NCBI RefSeq assembly: GCF_000317795.1
Contig: NC_019791.1
Coordinates: 1,364,001 to 1,428,000 of the forward strand
Origin: Caldisphaera lagunensis DSM 15908
Lineage (GTDB): Archaea > Thermoproteota > Thermoprotei_A > Sulfolobales > Acidilobaceae
Length of the DNA: 64,000 bases
Direction: 5' to 3'
The translations under genes and the position numbers were made by a program. Below, in pieces: positions 1 to 10,173 of this stretch. Position 1 is the first letter of the stretch. Each line of letters begins with the position of its first letter. The notes beneath the pieces are model-generated. The model was not told the DNA's origin and made no database searches. It worked only from the letters and a program-made list of their open reading frames with translations.

Positions 1-205
1 TTATCCTATTGTAAAAAGGATTCTCAAATTATAATTATTAAATTATGAAAATACTTGGGATTATAAAAAATTATAAAATGATATAAAACAGAGTTTTGAG
101 AATAGCAAGAAAATATCGCTTCCTTAAATTACTTATATGATTATAATGAGATAGAAAGAAAAATATTATTATTTCACCTCAATATAAATAACTGGGCAAA
201 GAGTT

Positions 206-1342
206 GTGAGTGAAAACACAAAAAAACCATTAATATTGATTATTGACATAGATGATGATATAGGCAGTGTTACAGGCAAATCTCTAGTCTATGGAAAAGA
301 AGACGTCATGAAAGCAGCGTTGGAATTTGCCGAAAAAAGGCCAGAAGATGCAGATACTAACGCTATATTTGCTGGATTAAATCTATACGAAAGTATGAAA
401 AATTCATCTAAAGAACCTGATATAGCTATTGTTGGAGGTCATCCAACAAATACTTTGTTAGCTCAGATGTTTGTCAAAGATAGAGTTAAACAATTAATAG
501 ATAAGATTGGTAATAACGTTGAATTATATCTTGTTAGTGATGGTACAGATGAACTATTAATCGCAGAAGTTTTAAGAGAATTAGCTCCGATAGCTGGTTT
601 AAAAAGAGTTATAGTTGAACAACATCTAGGAGTTGAGGGTAGTTATTTTTTGCTAGCTAGATATATAAGGAAGGCAATTAATGATCCAAGGTATTCTAAG
701 TATTTTTTAGGTATACCTGGAGTACTTATTGCATTGTTCGGAATATTATCAATATTTGGATATATTATATTAGCATTAAAGGTTATACTTGCTATAGCTG
801 GGATTTTTTTAATATTAAAAGGATTTAATATTGAAAACAAATCTTATAATGCAATGAGGTCCTTGGCTAATTATTTAAGAGAAACAAGCCATTTTCAAAT
901 TGCTGGATTGGGTATATTAGCTGTTACAATATTGGCTAGTATTGTAGCAGGATACTATTCTTTTGTAACAAGACCTAAAAATTTAATAATATTAATAGGA
1001 AGTGTATCAGCAAACTCGTTACCAATTTTGTTGGCTGGTTTTACTCTTTATATTGTTGTTGCAAGAATATTCTATAAAGTTACTAAAAGCAATTTATATA
1101 TATTTAAAGAAATAGCATCAATAGCAGTTATAGTATCTTTAGCCTTTGCGTTTAGCCAACTTGGTTTATCTTTGGAAACTTATGGTTTAAGTTTGAATTT
1201 GATAACTGCATCAGACATAATAAATATATTCATCGGAAGTGGATTCTTGCTTTATAGCGTAGCTGGAGCAGGAGTTGCTGCATTAATAGAATTAGTAGAT
1301 TATTTATATTTTAGGCATTATAAAAGAGCTGAGGATAAATAA
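206..1342 (+). CDS. DUF373 family membrane protein
   Basis: A 378-residue archaeal DUF373-type protein of unknown biochemical role. The first ~165 residues form a soluble alpha/beta region with an acidic run (LIIDIDDDIG near residue 10), an IVGGHP loop near residue 75 and LVSDGTDE near residue 110. From about residue 166 onward it is almost wholly hydrophobic, with six or so membrane helices separated by short charged loops. The start is a GTG at 206; no GGTGA motif lies before it, so it may be the first gene of a transcript. It is followed closely by a tRNA endonuclease subunit gene. The family assignment rests on recognising the N-terminal pattern; no function should be inferred from it. 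Confidence 0.75.
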   Translation: MSENTKKPLILIIDIDDDIGSVTGKSLVYGKEDVMKAALEFAEKRPEDADTNAIFAGLNLYESMKNSSKEPDIAIVGGHPTNTLLAQMFVKDRVKQLIDKIGNNVELYLVSDGTDELLIAEVLRELAPIAGLKRVIVEQHLGVEGSYFLLARYIRKAINDPRYSKYFLGIPGVLIALFGILSIFGYIILALKVILAIAGIFLILKGFNIENKSYNAMRSLANYLRETSHFQIAGLGILAVTILASIVAGYYSFVTRPKNLIILIGSVSANSLPILLAGFTLYIVVARIFYKVTKSNLYIFKEIASIAVIVSLAFAFSQLGLSLETYGLSLNLITASDIINIFIGSGFLLYSVAGAGVAALIELVDYLYFRHYKRAEDK

Positions 1343-1380
1343 AATGGCCCCCTTTGTAAATGGGATCTTTGGTGATAAAG

Positions 1381-1899
1381 ATGAAGAACGCTAAGGATAC
1401 ATATCTTGAATTAAATATTGAAGAAGAGAAACTAATGGTAAAAAATTGCTATGATAATGAATTTTGTGAGCAACTCATAAAAAATGATTTAATAGTTAAT
1501 AATAGCGTGAACCTACTTGAAGGAATTTATTTAATAGCAATAGAAAAAGCTATGATTGATAATGAAGTTGGGTGGGGGAAAGCATTGGAATTGATTGATC
1601 GCTATAAAATACCATTACATATATTTTTGGTTTATTATGATTTGAGAAAAAGAGGAAGAAGAGTTTGGATTGGACCAAGAGATAATACTCTTATTTCAGA
1701 AACACATAAGCTAAAGAAAATAGAGGTTTTTGTGTTAAGCGAAGGAAGTCCTATAACAACTAATAAAATTGCCAATTGGAGCGAGCTTGCTGTTGCAGAT
1801 TCTCATATTCCTATTATAGCGATAGTTGATAAAAACGGTGAAATTACATATTACGAATCAAGGATATACATGCTTAACTCATTATCTAATGACAAATAA
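1381..1899 (+). CDS. tRNA-splicing endonuclease structural (non-catalytic) subunit
   Basis: The C-terminal half has the fold signature of archaeal tRNA-intron endonucleases: YYDLRKRGRRVWIGP near the middle and IIAIVDKNGEITYYE at the end. The catalytic Tyr/His/Lys pattern of the family is not visible: the stretch ETHKLKKIEVF and the segment VADSHIPI lack the His and Lys at the expected spacing. It is therefore more likely the structural subunit of the crenarchaeal alpha2-beta2 enzyme, whose catalytic subunit is not in this window. The open frame reaches back to an ATG at 1360, but GGTGA at 1371-1375 sits 5 nt before the ATG at 1381, which I prefer. Its 3' end overlaps the convergent pilus gene by 18 bp. 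Two tRNAs here carry introns that such an enzyme would cut. Confidence 0.65.
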   Translation: MKNAKDTYLELNIEEEKLMVKNCYDNEFCEQLIKNDLIVNNSVNLLEGIYLIAIEKAMIDNEVGWGKALELIDRYKIPLHIFLVYYDLRKRGRRVWIGPRDNTLISETHKLKKIEVFVLSEGSPITTNKIANWSELAVADSHIPIIAIVDKNGEITYYESRIYMLNSLSNDK

Positions 1900-3267
1900 T
1901 GTTATTAACGTTGATAATAGATTTGGAATTAAGGTTGGATTTTTACCTCTATAAAGTATAGATATGGGTAAAGTAGATAATGGAGATAAAGATGCTATAA
2001 TAATTCGTGATGTATTTACCATATCATAATTAATTGGTAGAAATTGAGACGCTGTTAAAAAAGTATTAGAAATTATATTAATAGCCATAATTGAGATTAA
2101 AGGAGAAAAGAGGGCAATTGATATCATAAATAAAGATTGAGCTTTAATTAAGTTTGATAGCCTTCTGGATTCCTCTATTATTAATCTCAAACCCTCTATG
2201 GCATTGCTTGCTCCAACTTTGCCTGCTATTTTTTCAGATTCTAATATACCTTGAATTATGTTTTTTGCTAATATTTTTGATTTGTTTAATTCTATATCAA
2301 ATCTTTTTCCTAGTTTGGCTTTTTCTGAAGCGATTCTTAGATATGATAGCGCATTATCTGCTTCTTTTGATTTATTATAATTATATATTTCCAATATTGG
2401 AATGCTAATAATAAAAGGGACTATGGATAAATATTGAAAACCTCTTAGGATTAAAAAAGAAGAAATAAGAGGAGAAATTATTGAAATGGTTATAATAAAA
2501 AAATTACCTTCTGGTTCTCCAATTTTAGGTCTTGTCAAAATTAATATTATTGAGGAAATAGGAATTAAAAATAATCCTAGTAATAGCAAAATAGACAATA
2601 GATTATAGTTACCCAACAGCATTAGAACTGCTAACATACCTATAGATAACATTATTCCTATATCTATCTCTGCAAGCTCTTTTCCAAGTATTGTATAGTT
2701 CCTCCATCTATCTCTTATTCCAAGAATTGCATATCTATACAAAAGCATTGTAATCCTATTTTTGGATGTACCCATGGTTTCTGTTTGTACATGTTCAATT
2801 ATTAGCCTTCTAAATCTAGCATTAGGTGTAGTTTCACCTAGTTGAGACAGTGCTTTTCTACTATCTTGAGTAAAGTTTAATAATAGTTTTAGTCTCTCAA
2901 TTTCTTTATTAATATAAAACAATTTTAATGATTTGGGAATGTTAAGTAAAAGATCAACTAAGTTTTTGGTTGTTGCTGCATACGGAATTAGAAATGCTAA
3001 AAGGGTGGGTAATTCATTCTCAATTCCATTATCTACCAATTTTAGCCACAAATCAGTTATCCAAAAATTAGAAAAGAAAAACAATAAAGCAAATACTAAT
3101 ATGATTATGCTATCAATAATTTTATGAATATGTAAAAAGTAACCTGATATTGATAAAAGCGGAAAAGAAGCAATCCTAAGGATATAGCTAACTTTATTTA
3201 TTAAAATGGCAGATTTTATGTCAATCTTTAAATTATCAATATTTTTGGGTTTAATTAAATTTATCAT
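1882..3267 (-). CDS. Type IV pilus assembly membrane platform protein (TadC/ArlJ-like)
   Basis: A 461-residue integral membrane protein of the type II secretion F / TadC / ArlJ superfamily, the inner-membrane platform on which archaeal pilins are assembled. It has an N-terminal pair of membrane helices, a cytoplasmic region rich in basic and acidic residues (about 100-200), a central helix block, a second cytoplasmic region near 290-360 (SYLRIASEKAKLGKRFDIEL) and C-terminal helices. It is the last gene of a three-gene minus-strand operon, its ATG overlapping the stop of the ATPase gene by 4 bp. The 3' end overlaps the convergent endonuclease gene. Family identity is inferred from topology plus the adjacent secretion ATPase. 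Confidence 0.72.
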   Translation of the reverse strand: MINLIKPKNIDNLKIDIKSAILINKVSYILRIASFPLLSISGYFLHIHKIIDSIIILVFALLFFFSNFWITDLWLKLVDNGIENELPTLLAFLIPYAATTKNLVDLLLNIPKSLKLFYINKEIERLKLLLNFTQDSRKALSQLGETTPNARFRRLIIEHVQTETMGTSKNRITMLLYRYAILGIRDRWRNYTILGKELAEIDIGIMLSIGMLAVLMLLGNYNLLSILLLLGLFLIPISSIILILTRPKIGEPEGNFFIITISIISPLISSFLILRGFQYLSIVPFIISIPILEIYNYNKSKEADNALSYLRIASEKAKLGKRFDIELNKSKILAKNIIQGILESEKIAGKVGASNAIEGLRLIIEESRRLSNLIKAQSLFMISIALFSPLISIMAINIISNTFLTASQFLPINYDMVNTSRIIIASLSPLSTLPISILYRGKNPTLIPNLLSTLITLFVIR

Positions 3268-4691
3268 AAGACATCACCATACTTTTCAACATAAAACCTT
3301 GATAATGATACATATAATTCTTCAGGTGTTTTCCCCATATTGTTTTCCAAGAATTTAATTCTTGATGTAAATTCATCATAAATTTCGCTATAATTGAATC
3401 CCAGTCTATTAATTGCTATTTCTAATTTTTTGCTATTATTGATAATATTATTGACATCGTTTTGTTGGTTTCCAAGTTTATATATGTTAATAAGATTTTT
3501 ATCATCAACCTCCGAAATTTCGTATACTCTTCTTATAGTTTTACCACCTAGTGAAGGAAGATTTCTTATTTGAATTATAGCAGTAATAGATTTGATAAAT
3601 AGTGAAGGAAGTTTTATGGGATCTAAGCTAAGTCTAGTAATAACTCCTTCTGGAGAATCTGAATGAATTGTTGTCATAGCCCCATAACCACTTGTTGCAG
3701 CCTGGGCAAGATATTTTGCTTCTTTTCCTCTTACTTCACCAACTATAACATAATCGGCTCTCCTTCTTAGTGCATATTTTAGCAAATCTTCTAGATCTAT
3801 TTCCTGCATTTCAGTCCCAGGAAGTTTTGGTCTTGTTATGAAAGAATCCCAATTTGGATTAATTAGTTTTAATTCTGGCGTGTCTTCTATGGTAATTACT
3901 TTGCTATAAGGAGGTAAAAGACTTGCTATTGATTGAAGTAAAGTTGTTTTTCCACTTCCCATGCTACCTGATATTATTAAAAATCCTTGGGCTTCTGCTA
4001 GCAGCCATAGGTATGCTGCTATAGGAGGAGTTAATACTTTTGATATTAACAAATCAGACATGGTTAATGGTTTTTCAGGATATTTTCTTAAAACAAAATT
4101 ACTTCCGAAATGAGATATCTCATTTAAAAATGAAACAGAAATCCTGTTACCATCATCTGTTATACCCTCAACATATGGAGTTGATATGCTAATTACTTTA
4201 TTTGCCTTTCTAGCTAACTCTACAGCTAAAGAATCAGCCTCTTCCTTGCTTATCCTTATATCAACAATGATCCATCTTAATGGCACTAATTTATGTATAG
4301 CACTTATATTGCCTGTGAAACCACTATAGGATATTTCATCTATGTTAGGATCTATAATTAAAGGGTATATTTTTCCGTAACCACTCTTATACTTTTCTAT
4401 TATGTATTTTTCTTCTTCTTTAATATCTTTTTTAAGGCCTGCTAACAATTCTGTTGTAACATTTATTTCTGGTTCTGATACATATAAATGAACTAGATTA
4501 TCTTCTCCTCTATAGAGATAATAGTTATTTGGACCAATTTTATATTGTGCTACTAGAGACCATTTTGGTGGTATTTTTCTAAAATTTTTTTCTTTTTCAT
4601 AAAAAAATTCTTGTGTTACGTTTTCTTTTTCATTAGAGTTATTTTTAATAATTTTGATGACTTTTTCCAATATAGGCATTTTTAAAATCAC
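3264..4691 (-). CDS. Type IV pilus / archaellum-type secretion ATPase (GspE/VirB11 family)
   Basis: A cytoplasmic hexameric ATPase that powers pilin assembly. Visible motifs are Walker A GSMGSGKTTLL, the Asp-box ITIEDTPELKL, the Walker B-type VIVGEVRGKEA and the His-box TTIHSDSPE, in the order typical of GspE/TadA/ArlI enzymes. The N-terminal ~200 residues form the usual mixed domain (DPNIDEISYSG). The reading frame opens at a GTG overlapping the pilin stop; an ATG twelve bases further in (4679) is an equally credible start. The 4-bp overlaps on both sides indicate translational coupling with the pilin and the platform protein. Whether the machine makes adhesive pili or another surface filament cannot be told from the sequence; no archaellum accessory genes are present. 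Confidence 0.9.
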   Translation of the reverse strand: MILKMPILEKVIKIIKNNSNEKENVTQEFFYEKEKNFRKIPPKWSLVAQYKIGPNNYYLYRGEDNLVHLYVSEPEINVTTELLAGLKKDIKEEEKYIIEKYKSGYGKIYPLIIDPNIDEISYSGFTGNISAIHKLVPLRWIIVDIRISKEEADSLAVELARKANKVISISTPYVEGITDDGNRISVSFLNEISHFGSNFVLRKYPEKPLTMSDLLISKVLTPPIAAYLWLLAEAQGFLIISGSMGSGKTTLLQSIASLLPPYSKVITIEDTPELKLINPNWDSFITRPKLPGTEMQEIDLEDLLKYALRRRADYVIVGEVRGKEAKYLAQAATSGYGAMTTIHSDSPEGVITRLSLDPIKLPSLFIKSITAIIQIRNLPSLGGKTIRRVYEISEVDDKNLINIYKLGNQQNDVNNIINNSKKLEIAINRLGFNYSEIYDEFTSRIKFLENNMGKTPEELYVSLSRFYVEKYGDVL

Positions 4692-5125
4692 TTTAAATTT
4701 ACTGGTTGTGAAGACATGATTACATTTGATTGGGTATCATTATATTGTAAAAAAATTGATTGTATGTTAGATGAAGCATATATTACAAAAGAAACTGTTT
4801 CTCCAGAATTGATGTATTTATTTATTATATCAGGATTTATGTTATTTGAAGTTAACGTTAGGTTTTCTTGAGTACCATTTTGATAAATACCATATATTCC
4901 AATAATTTTTATTTGGCCTTGCATATTATTAGTTATTTTTATGTAGATTATCTGAGAATTGCTGTTTATTATCTGAGAATTTGCCATTATGAAAACATTT
5001 TGACCCATGTTTTCCATTGTAGTCATACTCTTTTGAAAATAGTTATAAACAAGCACACCTCCAATAAGGGTTGCACTAATTAAAATAATGGTTCCAATTA
5101 AATTAGATAAAGCCTTTCTTTTCAT
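4688..5125 (-). CDS. Type IV pilin-like protein with class III signal peptide
   Basis: The start chosen is the ATG at 5125, preceded by GGTGA with a 5-nt spacer; the frame extends upstream to a TTG at 5137. The product begins MKRKALSNLIGTIILISATL, a short basic leader followed by a hydrophobic helix, the pattern cleaved by archaeal prepilin peptidase. After the helix comes a beta-rich, Asn/Gln/Ser/Thr-rich secreted domain with no cysteine, as in crenarchaeal pilins. It is the first gene of the operon with the ATPase and platform protein and probably the filament subunit or a minor pilin. No prepilin peptidase or second pilin gene is in the window. Confidence 0.72.
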   Translation of the reverse strand: MKRKALSNLIGTIILISATLIGGVLVYNYFQKSMTTMENMGQNVFIMANSQIINSNSQIIYIKITNNMQGQIKIIGIYGIYQNGTQENLTLTSNNINPDIINKYINSGETVSFVIYASSNIQSIFLQYNDTQSNVIMSSQPVNLK

Positions 5126-5354
5126 GTTTCTCACCAAAATATTTATTTTTTTAAAAAGTGATTAGGATTTCAAAATCAAAATGCTTAAATACTAAGAAAA
5201 CTTTCGTTTACCCCTCTTCCAAATGTCATGAATTCGTTGAGATTAGAACCATATTTACACGATAAAAGAGGAAAACTTTAGGGGTGGGACACTTTTTCTT
5301 ATATAGTCATAAGCTTTTATTATAGATCTCTATAAAAATTAATTTGGTGTAAAC

Positions 5355-6287
5355 ATGGAAGTCAAACCTGTTAGGGATGTGAGAATTGATCCCAATATGC
5401 CAATTGAAAAATTAATAGAAGCTTATGGTGAAATATATGGATTCATGGCAGGTCATTTATATGAATCATCTCAAATATTAAAAGAAGGTTTAAAAGAATC
5501 CGATATAAGAATACTTACTTTTACTGGAAACTTAGTTTCAACTGGATTAAGAGGCATTTTGTCTCAATTGATAGAAAAAAGGATATTTAATGTAATTATT
5601 ACAACTTGTGGAACTTTAGATCATGATATAGCTAGGTCTAATGGCGGGGTTTATTATCAAGGATATTTTGAATCTGATGATGAAAGTTTGTATAAAAACA
5701 ATATACATAGGCTTGGAAATATTTTTATAAAAGTGGAAGATTATGGATTGAAGGTAGAAGAATTTGTTAGGAAATTAGTAAAGAAAGCTGTAGAAATAAA
5801 GGATGAATGGGGAATTCATGAGCTATTAAATCTAGCTGGAGGCATGATAGAAGATGAATATAGTATTTTAAGGGCAGCAAAGAATTCTAATGCAGACATT
5901 TTTGTTCCTGGATGGCCAGACGGAGCCTTTGGAACAGATCTATTTATGGAATCACAAAGATATAAAAATTTCAAAATAAATTATTTTATAGACATGAAAA
6001 AATTATCTGATATATTTTTTAATGAAGAAAGTAAGGCTACAGCTCTTATTATTGGTGGAGGGATTAGTAAACATCATGCAATATGGTGGAGTCAATTTAA
6101 GAATGGACTTGATTATGTAGTTTATTTAACAACTGCATCAGAATGGGATGGAAGCCTAAGTGGTGCAATGCCTAAAGAAGCAATAACTTGGGGAAAAGTA
6201 AAACCAAAGGCTAAAAAATCAATTGTTTATGGAGATGCTACAATAACATTACCAATACTAGCAGCTTCTCTTTTAAAAATATTTTAA
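5355..6287 (+). CDS. dys: Deoxyhypusine synthase
   Basis: Transfers the aminobutyl group of spermidine to a lysine of initiation factor aIF5A, the first step of hypusine formation. The 310-residue length is normal. NAD-binding motifs are visible (TFTGNLVSTG near residue 55; TTCGTLDHDIARS near 83; VPGWPDGAFGTD near 184), and the catalytic lysine is Lys239 in GGGISKHH. The ATG start is preceded by GGTG, with T/A-rich promoter-like elements about 25-45 nt upstream. It stands alone between the pilus operon and the topoisomerase VI pair. The substrate aIF5A is not in the window. Confidence 0.95.
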   Translation: MEVKPVRDVRIDPNMPIEKLIEAYGEIYGFMAGHLYESSQILKEGLKESDIRILTFTGNLVSTGLRGILSQLIEKRIFNVIITTCGTLDHDIARSNGGVYYQGYFESDDESLYKNNIHRLGNIFIKVEDYGLKVEEFVRKLVKKAVEIKDEWGIHELLNLAGGMIEDEYSILRAAKNSNADIFVPGWPDGAFGTDLFMESQRYKNFKINYFIDMKKLSDIFFNEESKATALIIGGGISKHHAIWWSQFKNGLDYVVYLTTASEWDGSLSGAMPKEAITWGKVKPKAKKSIVYGDATITLPILAASLLKIF

Positions 6288-6401
6288 ATTATAATAAGAT
6301 TTTTACTAAATTATTAAAACCTTGAGCATATACCTTATACTGGTATTAAGAGTAAGAGTGCATATATGTAAAAGTGTAAAAAAGATAAAAGGGTGCAAAA
6401 A

Positions 6402-8069
6402 ATGAGTGCCGAGGCCGAAGAAAAGATAAAAGCCCAAGAAAAGTATAGGGAGATGAGTATAGCGGAATTTTTTGCTAAGAATAAAGAATTAGCAGGATTT
6501 TCAAATACAACAAGGGCACTATATCAAACAATAAGAGAACTTGTTGAAAACTCTTTAGATGCAACAGATACGCATAGTATTTTGCCCGAAATTAGAATCT
6601 CTTTAAGAGAATTAGAGGCAGCGACAGATGATAAACCTGCAAAATATGAAGTATCTGTAGAAGATAATGGTATTGGTGTTCCTCCAAATGAAATAGCTAA
6701 TGCGTTTGGAAAGGTATTATATAGCAGTAAATATGTAATTAGGCAAACAAGAGGTATGTACGGCCTCGGTATAAAAGCTGCTATACTATATTCTCAGATG
6801 ACAACAGGTCAACCTGTTTTTATTATTTCTTCAATGGATTCAAGTGAAAATATATATTATAGAAAGTTATTAATTGATATAAAGAAAAATGAGCCAGTTA
6901 TTATTGAGGAAGGTCAATTAATTAAGAAGAATAATTGGCATGGGACTAAAGTTTATTTAACTTTGGAAGGAGACTGGACAAGGGCAAAGCCTAAGATCAT
7001 AGAGTACATAAAGAGAATAGCATTAATTTCCCCTTATGCAGAAATTATATTTGAAACTCCTGATAATGAAATATTCTATTTCCCAAGGGTTACAAAGAAA
7101 ATACCTAAACCTCCAAGTGAAGCAAAGCCACATCCTCATGGTATTGATATAGAACAGCTCAAGGCTATGATATCTTTTACCAAAACAAAGACTTTATTAG
7201 AATTTATGACTGAGGAATTTCAAACAATTGGTGAAATTACAGCAAGAAAATTCCTGGAGAGCATGGGATTAGACCCAAACATGAATCCTAAGAGCCTTAT
7301 AGAAAAGGGGAATTCAAAGCTTTTGCAAACATTATCTACTGGATTAAGAACCTATAAAGGTTTCAGACCTCCAAGGAGTGAATATTTAAGCCCTATTGGA
7401 GAAGAGCTTATTGAAGTAGGTTTAAAGAGATTGTTTAACCCAGAATGGGTAAAGGCTATAACTAGACAAGCTAAGGCATACGAGGGTCATCCATTTATTG
7501 TAGAGGCAGGTATTGCGTATGGTGGAAATATACCTCCATCAGAAGAACCAGTTTTGCTAAGATATGCAAACAAAATACCATTGTTATATGAAGAGAGGGA
7601 GGACGTTTCATACAAAGTAGTTAGCTCAATAAATTGGAAAATTTATAATATAGAGGAGCCTATGCCTTTAGTTGTTTTGGTTCATGTAGCGAGCACAAAG
7701 ATTCCATATAAGGGGGTAGGTAAGGAATCATTAAGCGAGGTATCGGAATTAGAGAGTGAAATTAGAAATGCTATTCAAGAAATTGCAAGAAGTCTAAGGT
7801 TATATATATCTAAAAGGAATAGCGAGCACATTTTAAGAGAAAAGATTGTAACAATATCAAAGTACATTCCTGAAATTGCAAGAAGTCTATCAGTATTATC
7901 AATACCACCAGAAAAATGGGGGAATAATAAAAATAATGATAAGGATTTGGTAGAAAGGTTGATTAAAATAGTATCTAGATCAATAGAGTTTCCTAAAATT
8001 GATGGAAAAGAAGAGGATCCTGAGAAGGTGGTTAGATCTGTAATAGCTAATGTTAAATTAGAGCAATAA
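6402..8069 (+). CDS. top6B: DNA topoisomerase VI subunit B
   Basis: ATPase subunit of the type IIB topoisomerase that relaxes and decatenates duplex DNA in archaea. GHKL motifs are in order: [12 protein letters not shown] (Mg-coordinating Asn, near residue 42), VEDNGIGVP (near 85) and [10 protein letters not shown] (near 118). A helix-two-turn-helix region follows ([13 protein letters not shown] near 280), then the transducer domain. I place the start at the ATG at 6402 because GGTG sits 6 nt upstream; the frame opens at a GTG three codons earlier. The A subunit gene follows after 11 bp and carries its own GGTGA, so the two form an operon. Confidence 0.96.
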   Translation: MSAEAEEKIKAQEKYREMSIAEFFAKNKELAGFSNTTRALYQTIRELVENSLDATDTHSILPEIRISLRELEAATDDKPAKYEVSVEDNGIGVPPNEIANAFGKVLYSSKYVIRQTRGMYGLGIKAAILYSQMTTGQPVFIISSMDSSENIYYRKLLIDIKKNEPVIIEEGQLIKKNNWHGTKVYLTLEGDWTRAKPKIIEYIKRIALISPYAEIIFETPDNEIFYFPRVTKKIPKPPSEAKPHPHGIDIEQLKAMISFTKTKTLLEFMTEEFQTIGEITARKFLESMGLDPNMNPKSLIEKGNSKLLQTLSTGLRTYKGFRPPRSEYLSPIGEELIEVGLKRLFNPEWVKAITRQAKAYEGHPFIVEAGIAYGGNIPPSEEPVLLRYANKIPLLYEEREDVSYKVVSSINWKIYNIEEPMPLVVLVHVASTKIPYKGVGKESLSEVSELESEIRNAIQEIARSLRLYISKRNSEHILREKIVTISKYIPEIARSLSVLSIPPEKWGNNKNNDKDLVERLIKIVSRSIEFPKIDGKEEDPEKVVRSVIANVKLEQ

Positions 8070-8080
8070 GGTGATAAGAT

Positions 8081-9238
8081 ATGTCCCATATAGATAAAAT
8101 AGATATTGCCGCAAGAAAAAAGGTAGCAGAAATATTTCATAAAAAATTTTCTGAATTACATGAAGAGATAAGCAAAGAAAACCCCCCTAAATTAGAGATA
8201 CCTATGAGAACATTAGCTAACACCGTATTTGACCCAAACAAAGGTATATTAAAACTGGGCATAAGGAAAATAGAAAGGAATTTCTTAAATATGAATGAGT
8301 CTAAAAAATTCATGCAAACATTACTTATGGCATCAATTATATATCAAGCATTAGTCGAAAATGAATACCCAACAATAAGAGATTTGTATTATAGAGGTAA
8401 GCATACAATATTATACAAGGATTTAAATGGAAAGTTAAAGGAAGAAAATACATGGGAAGAGCAATCAGAAAGTGATGCTTCAATAAGAGACGTTGAGGTT
8501 ATGCTAGGATTACTTAGAGAGGACATGTTAATTTTAAGCAAAGAAAAAGGTAAAGTAGTTGGAAACATGAGAATTAGGAGCGGTAATGATGTTATAGATT
8601 TGTCTAAATTAGGTCATGGAGCTTATGCAATAGAATCTACCCCTGATTTAATAGAATTTCTTGATTATGATGCAGAAATGGTTTTGGTCGTGGAGAAAGA
8701 TGCAGTATTTCAGCAATTACATAGAGCAGGTTTTTGGCAAAAATATAAGGCGCTATTAGTTACAGGTGCAGGTCAACCTGATAGAGCAACTAGAAGATTT
8801 GTTAGGAGACTTCATGATGAGTTAAAGTTACCTGTTTATATATTAACCGATTCAGATCCATATGGATGGTACATATATAGCGTTTTTAAAGTAGGAAGTA
8901 TACAGCTAAGTTATGAGAGTGAAAGATTAGCAACTCCTAAGGCTAAATTTTTGGGAGTATCAATGAGTGATATATTTGGTTATGGCACTAAGAAGGCCTA
9001 TTTAAGCGAAGAAGAGAGAAGAAACTTTATAATAAAAGCAAAAGATGTTGACATAAAAAGAGCAAAGGAATTAATGAGATATTCATGGTTCCATTCTAAG
9101 CTATGGAAAAGAGAAATTGATATGTTTATGGATAAGAAGGCAAAGCTTGAAATAGAAGCTATGGCAAGCAAAGGATTAAAATTCCTAGCGTTCCAATACA
9201 TTCCAGAAAAGATACAAACTAATGATTGGATTGAGTGA
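8081..9238 (+). CDS. top6A: DNA topoisomerase VI subunit A (Spo11-like)
   Basis: DNA-cleaving subunit of topoisomerase VI. The winged-helix 5Y-CAP domain carries TIRDLYYRGKH, where the second tyrosine (Tyr104) is the expected nucleophile by homology with Spo11. The Toprim domain shows VVEKDAVF (metal-binding Glu) and TDSDPYGWYIY (DxD metal motif). The length of 385 residues is standard. GGTGA lies a few nt before the ATG, and the gene follows top6B by 11 bp. Nothing appears unusual in it. Confidence 0.96.
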   Translation: MSHIDKIDIAARKKVAEIFHKKFSELHEEISKENPPKLEIPMRTLANTVFDPNKGILKLGIRKIERNFLNMNESKKFMQTLLMASIIYQALVENEYPTIRDLYYRGKHTILYKDLNGKLKEENTWEEQSESDASIRDVEVMLGLLREDMLILSKEKGKVVGNMRIRSGNDVIDLSKLGHGAYAIESTPDLIEFLDYDAEMVLVVEKDAVFQQLHRAGFWQKYKALLVTGAGQPDRATRRFVRRLHDELKLPVYILTDSDPYGWYIYSVFKVGSIQLSYESERLATPKAKFLGVSMSDIFGYGTKKAYLSEEERRNFIIKAKDVDIKRAKELMRYSWFHSKLWKREIDMFMDKKAKLEIEAMASKGLKFLAFQYIPEKIQTNDWIE

Positions 9239-9332
9239 ATTTTAATTTTTTTAATTAAGATATGAAAAGTAAGGATAAAAGAATAAGAATCCTTATATTT
9301 GGTATAAACTATTATTATACTGGGGAATTAAG

Positions 9333-10094
9333 TTGGCATCACTTAAAGCAGTATATCCATCAGGTAGCAAATTTAAAAAAATTGTCCAAGCATTAGCAAG
9401 AGTAAATGATGAAGGCACATTTCATTTTAGTACTGATGGATTAAGTTCATGGGTTTTCAGTCCAGATAAAACGATTTTGGGAATATTTAAGGTATCATCA
9501 ACTGGGTTTGAAGAACTTTCTGTTGACTCCGATATTAGTTTAACAGTGAATATAGGAGAATTAAGCAAGGTTCTTAGGAGATCTACACGAAATGATAAAA
9601 TAATTTTAGAATATACAACTGGAAACAGTTATATGAAAGTATCTTTGATTGATGAAAAAACAGGTGTTGAAAGATCATTTGAAATTTCTAGTGGAGAATC
9701 AGAAGGAAATGAAATTAAAGAAATTAAAATGAATCCAACAGTTCGTTTTATACTTTCTGCAGGAGATATAGACACATTGATAAAAGATGCAAAACTGGTT
9801 GGGGATATAATTAAAATTACAGGTAAAGAGGACCAAATTATAGCGGAAGCTAGTGGAGAAGAGAAGTTTTATCAGTGGATTATGAAGAAGGATTCGCCTC
9901 TACAGGAGTTAAATATAGATGAAGAATCTAGCTCATCATATAGCTTAAGTTCTCTCAAATCAACCCTAGAGCCTATAACTACAATAGCTGAAAGTGTGAG
10001 TTTGGAATTTACAAGCGATTACCCACTAAAGATAGAGTTTAGCGTTTCTGGGCCAGAAGAATTTATTATATATGTAGCTCCAGTAAGTTCATGA
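9333..10094 (+). CDS. pcn: DNA polymerase sliding clamp (PCNA)
   Basis: A ring-forming processivity factor for replicative polymerase and a platform for FEN-1, ligase and XPF. The 253-residue length and the acidic two-domain pattern fit PCNA; recognisable parts are the DGLSSWVFSPDKT loop near residue 33, the interdomain connector around residues 118-135, and the C-terminal PLKIEFSVSGPEEFIIYVAP. The start is a TTG at 9333 preceded by GGGGA. Crenarchaea commonly have several PCNA paralogues that form heterotrimers; only one is here, and which one it is cannot be decided. FEN-1 in this window carries a PCNA-binding tail. Confidence 0.93.
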   Translation: MASLKAVYPSGSKFKKIVQALARVNDEGTFHFSTDGLSSWVFSPDKTILGIFKVSSTGFEELSVDSDISLTVNIGELSKVLRRSTRNDKIILEYTTGNSYMKVSLIDEKTGVERSFEISSGESEGNEIKEIKMNPTVRFILSAGDIDTLIKDAKLVGDIIKITGKEDQIIAEASGEEKFYQWIMKKDSPLQELNIDEESSSSYSLSSLKSTLEPITTIAESVSLEFTSDYPLKIEFSVSGPEEFIIYVAPVSS

Positions 10095-10173
10095 TATTAT
10101 TATAATTCTTAACAAGGTTTTTATTTTCCTTATATAAATATGGAAAAGATCTTTCTGATTATAGATAAAATAG

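Noticed and set aside
1-205. ATTCTCAAA/TTTGAGAAT inverted repeat (20-28 and 95-103)
   Set aside because: Nine-bp arms 66 bp apart in AT-rich DNA with no other support; the upstream context is cut off by the window edge.
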